Shown piece by piece: positions 5,834 through 6,192 of a DNA stretch of 6,192 nt (the stretch's first letter is position 1; the number at the start of each line of letters is the position of its first letter). Source of the DNA: an uncultured Synergistia bacterium. Its GTDB lineage: Bacteria > Eremiobacterota > SpSt-956 > JAKJGF01. The notes beneath the pieces are model-generated. The model saw nothing but the letters and a program-made list of their open reading frames with translations, searched no databases and was not told where the DNA came from. The position numbers and the translations under genes were made by a program. The DNA lies in assembly GCA_937888925.1 (NCBI GenBank), contig CALARM010000570.1:1-6192 (forward strand), given 5' to 3'.

Positions 5834-6192
5834 ATGGCCATACTCAGAAGTAAAGATGGTACTTTTTTCAATGTACCTGACGAAAAACTGGAAGAACATA
5901 AAATAGCACCGGAAAAATTAAGAGAGACCCTGAAAGAAGCAGGGCATCTTGAAGGTCCACCAAAAATGCCGAGGAAATGTCCGCCGCCGAAACATCCTCA
6001 TCATCATCCCCATAAATTACCGTCTCCTGTTAATATAAATGTTTTTGTAGGAGGGGAAAAACCTCGGAAACACAGTCCTGTTCCTAAAGAAGAAGGAGAT
6101 GTTCGCGGATACAGTGCCTATGACGGATATTGTTCAAACTGCAGTTCCTGCAGCTGGGGCGGTTATTATAATTACGGATGTTCTGCAGGCGG
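5834..6192 (+). CDS. Small Pro/His-rich protein with Cys-rich tail, 3' end outside the window; candidate modified-peptide precursor
   Basis: 119 codons are visible and the frame is still open at the window edge. Residues 1-37 (from MAILRSKDGTFFNVP to LKEAG) are charged and probably helical after a short beta-like start. Residues 42-65 are Pro/His/Lys-rich, with one Cys at 49 and His at 54, 56-58 and 60. A linker with Val/Asn/Gly and Pro/Lys follows, then a Gly/Tyr/Ser/Cys tail from about 92 with Cys100, Cys103, Cys106 and Cys116. No signal peptide or membrane span is seen. A charged leader-like segment followed by a low-complexity Cys-rich tail is typical of ribosomally made, modified peptides or of metal-binding small proteins. 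The Fe-S/U32-like genes just upstream fit either role. It has its own promoter and a perfect Shine-Dalgarno. I do not recognise a named family. A structural Cys/Gly/Tyr-rich protein is the main alternative. Confidence 0.75.
   Translation, partial: MAILRSKDGTFFNVPDEKLEEHKIAPEKLRETLKEAGHLEGPPKMPRKCPPPKHPHHHPHKLPSPVNINVFVGGEKPRKHSPVPKEEGDVRGYSAYDGYCSNCSSCSWGGYYNYGCSAG

Overview
The window comes from a low-GC bacterium. A- and T-rich codons such as AGA, ATA and AAA dominate, intergenic DNA is very AT-rich, and there are strong AGGAGGT ribosome binding sites and sigma70-like promoters. A lipoprotein with a Pro/Thr linker and a sulfatase-modifying-factor domain is a style often seen in uncultured or deep-branching bacterial lineages. 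The sequence does not allow a firm taxonomic placement. No rRNA, tRNA, CRISPR array or transposase gene is visible.

Layout. Positions 1-310 are gene-free, extremely AT-rich and then purine-rich, and end in a long-looped inverted repeat just past the first gene. Positions 311-2464 (minus) encode a large secreted lipoprotein. It has carboxypeptidase-regulatory-like and Ig-like beta modules, a Pro/Thr linker and a C-terminal formylglycine-generating-enzyme-like (SUMF1) domain that lacks the second catalytic cysteine. Its best start is a TTG with a near-perfect Shine-Dalgarno, not the upstream ATG. Positions 2465-2818 are a divergent intergenic region. It holds three copies of an ATTCTCATA motif in alternating orientation, a GC-rich 7-bp tandem array and a TGACC-N5-GGTCA dyad.

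Positions 2819-5745 (plus) are a tight three-gene operon, with a 3-nt gap and then a 4-nt overlap. Its products are an unrecognised zinc-ribbon protein, a YkgJ-type cysteine-cluster protein fused to TPR-like repeats, and a peptidase-U32-like protein with many conserved-looking cysteines. After an 88-nt gap with an AT-only hairpin, an extended -10 promoter and a perfect Shine-Dalgarno, a fourth plus-strand gene starts at 5834. It encodes a small protein with a charged N-terminal segment, a Pro/His-rich middle and a Cys/Ser/Gly/Tyr-rich tail, and it runs off the window.

Working interpretation (inference). Two metal or Fe-S type proteins and a TPR scaffold sit immediately upstream of a strongly expressed Cys/His-rich small protein. 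This arrangement resembles a peptide-modification or metal-handling locus, with the last gene as candidate substrate. I do not recognise it as a named system. The divergent lipoprotein may be unrelated.
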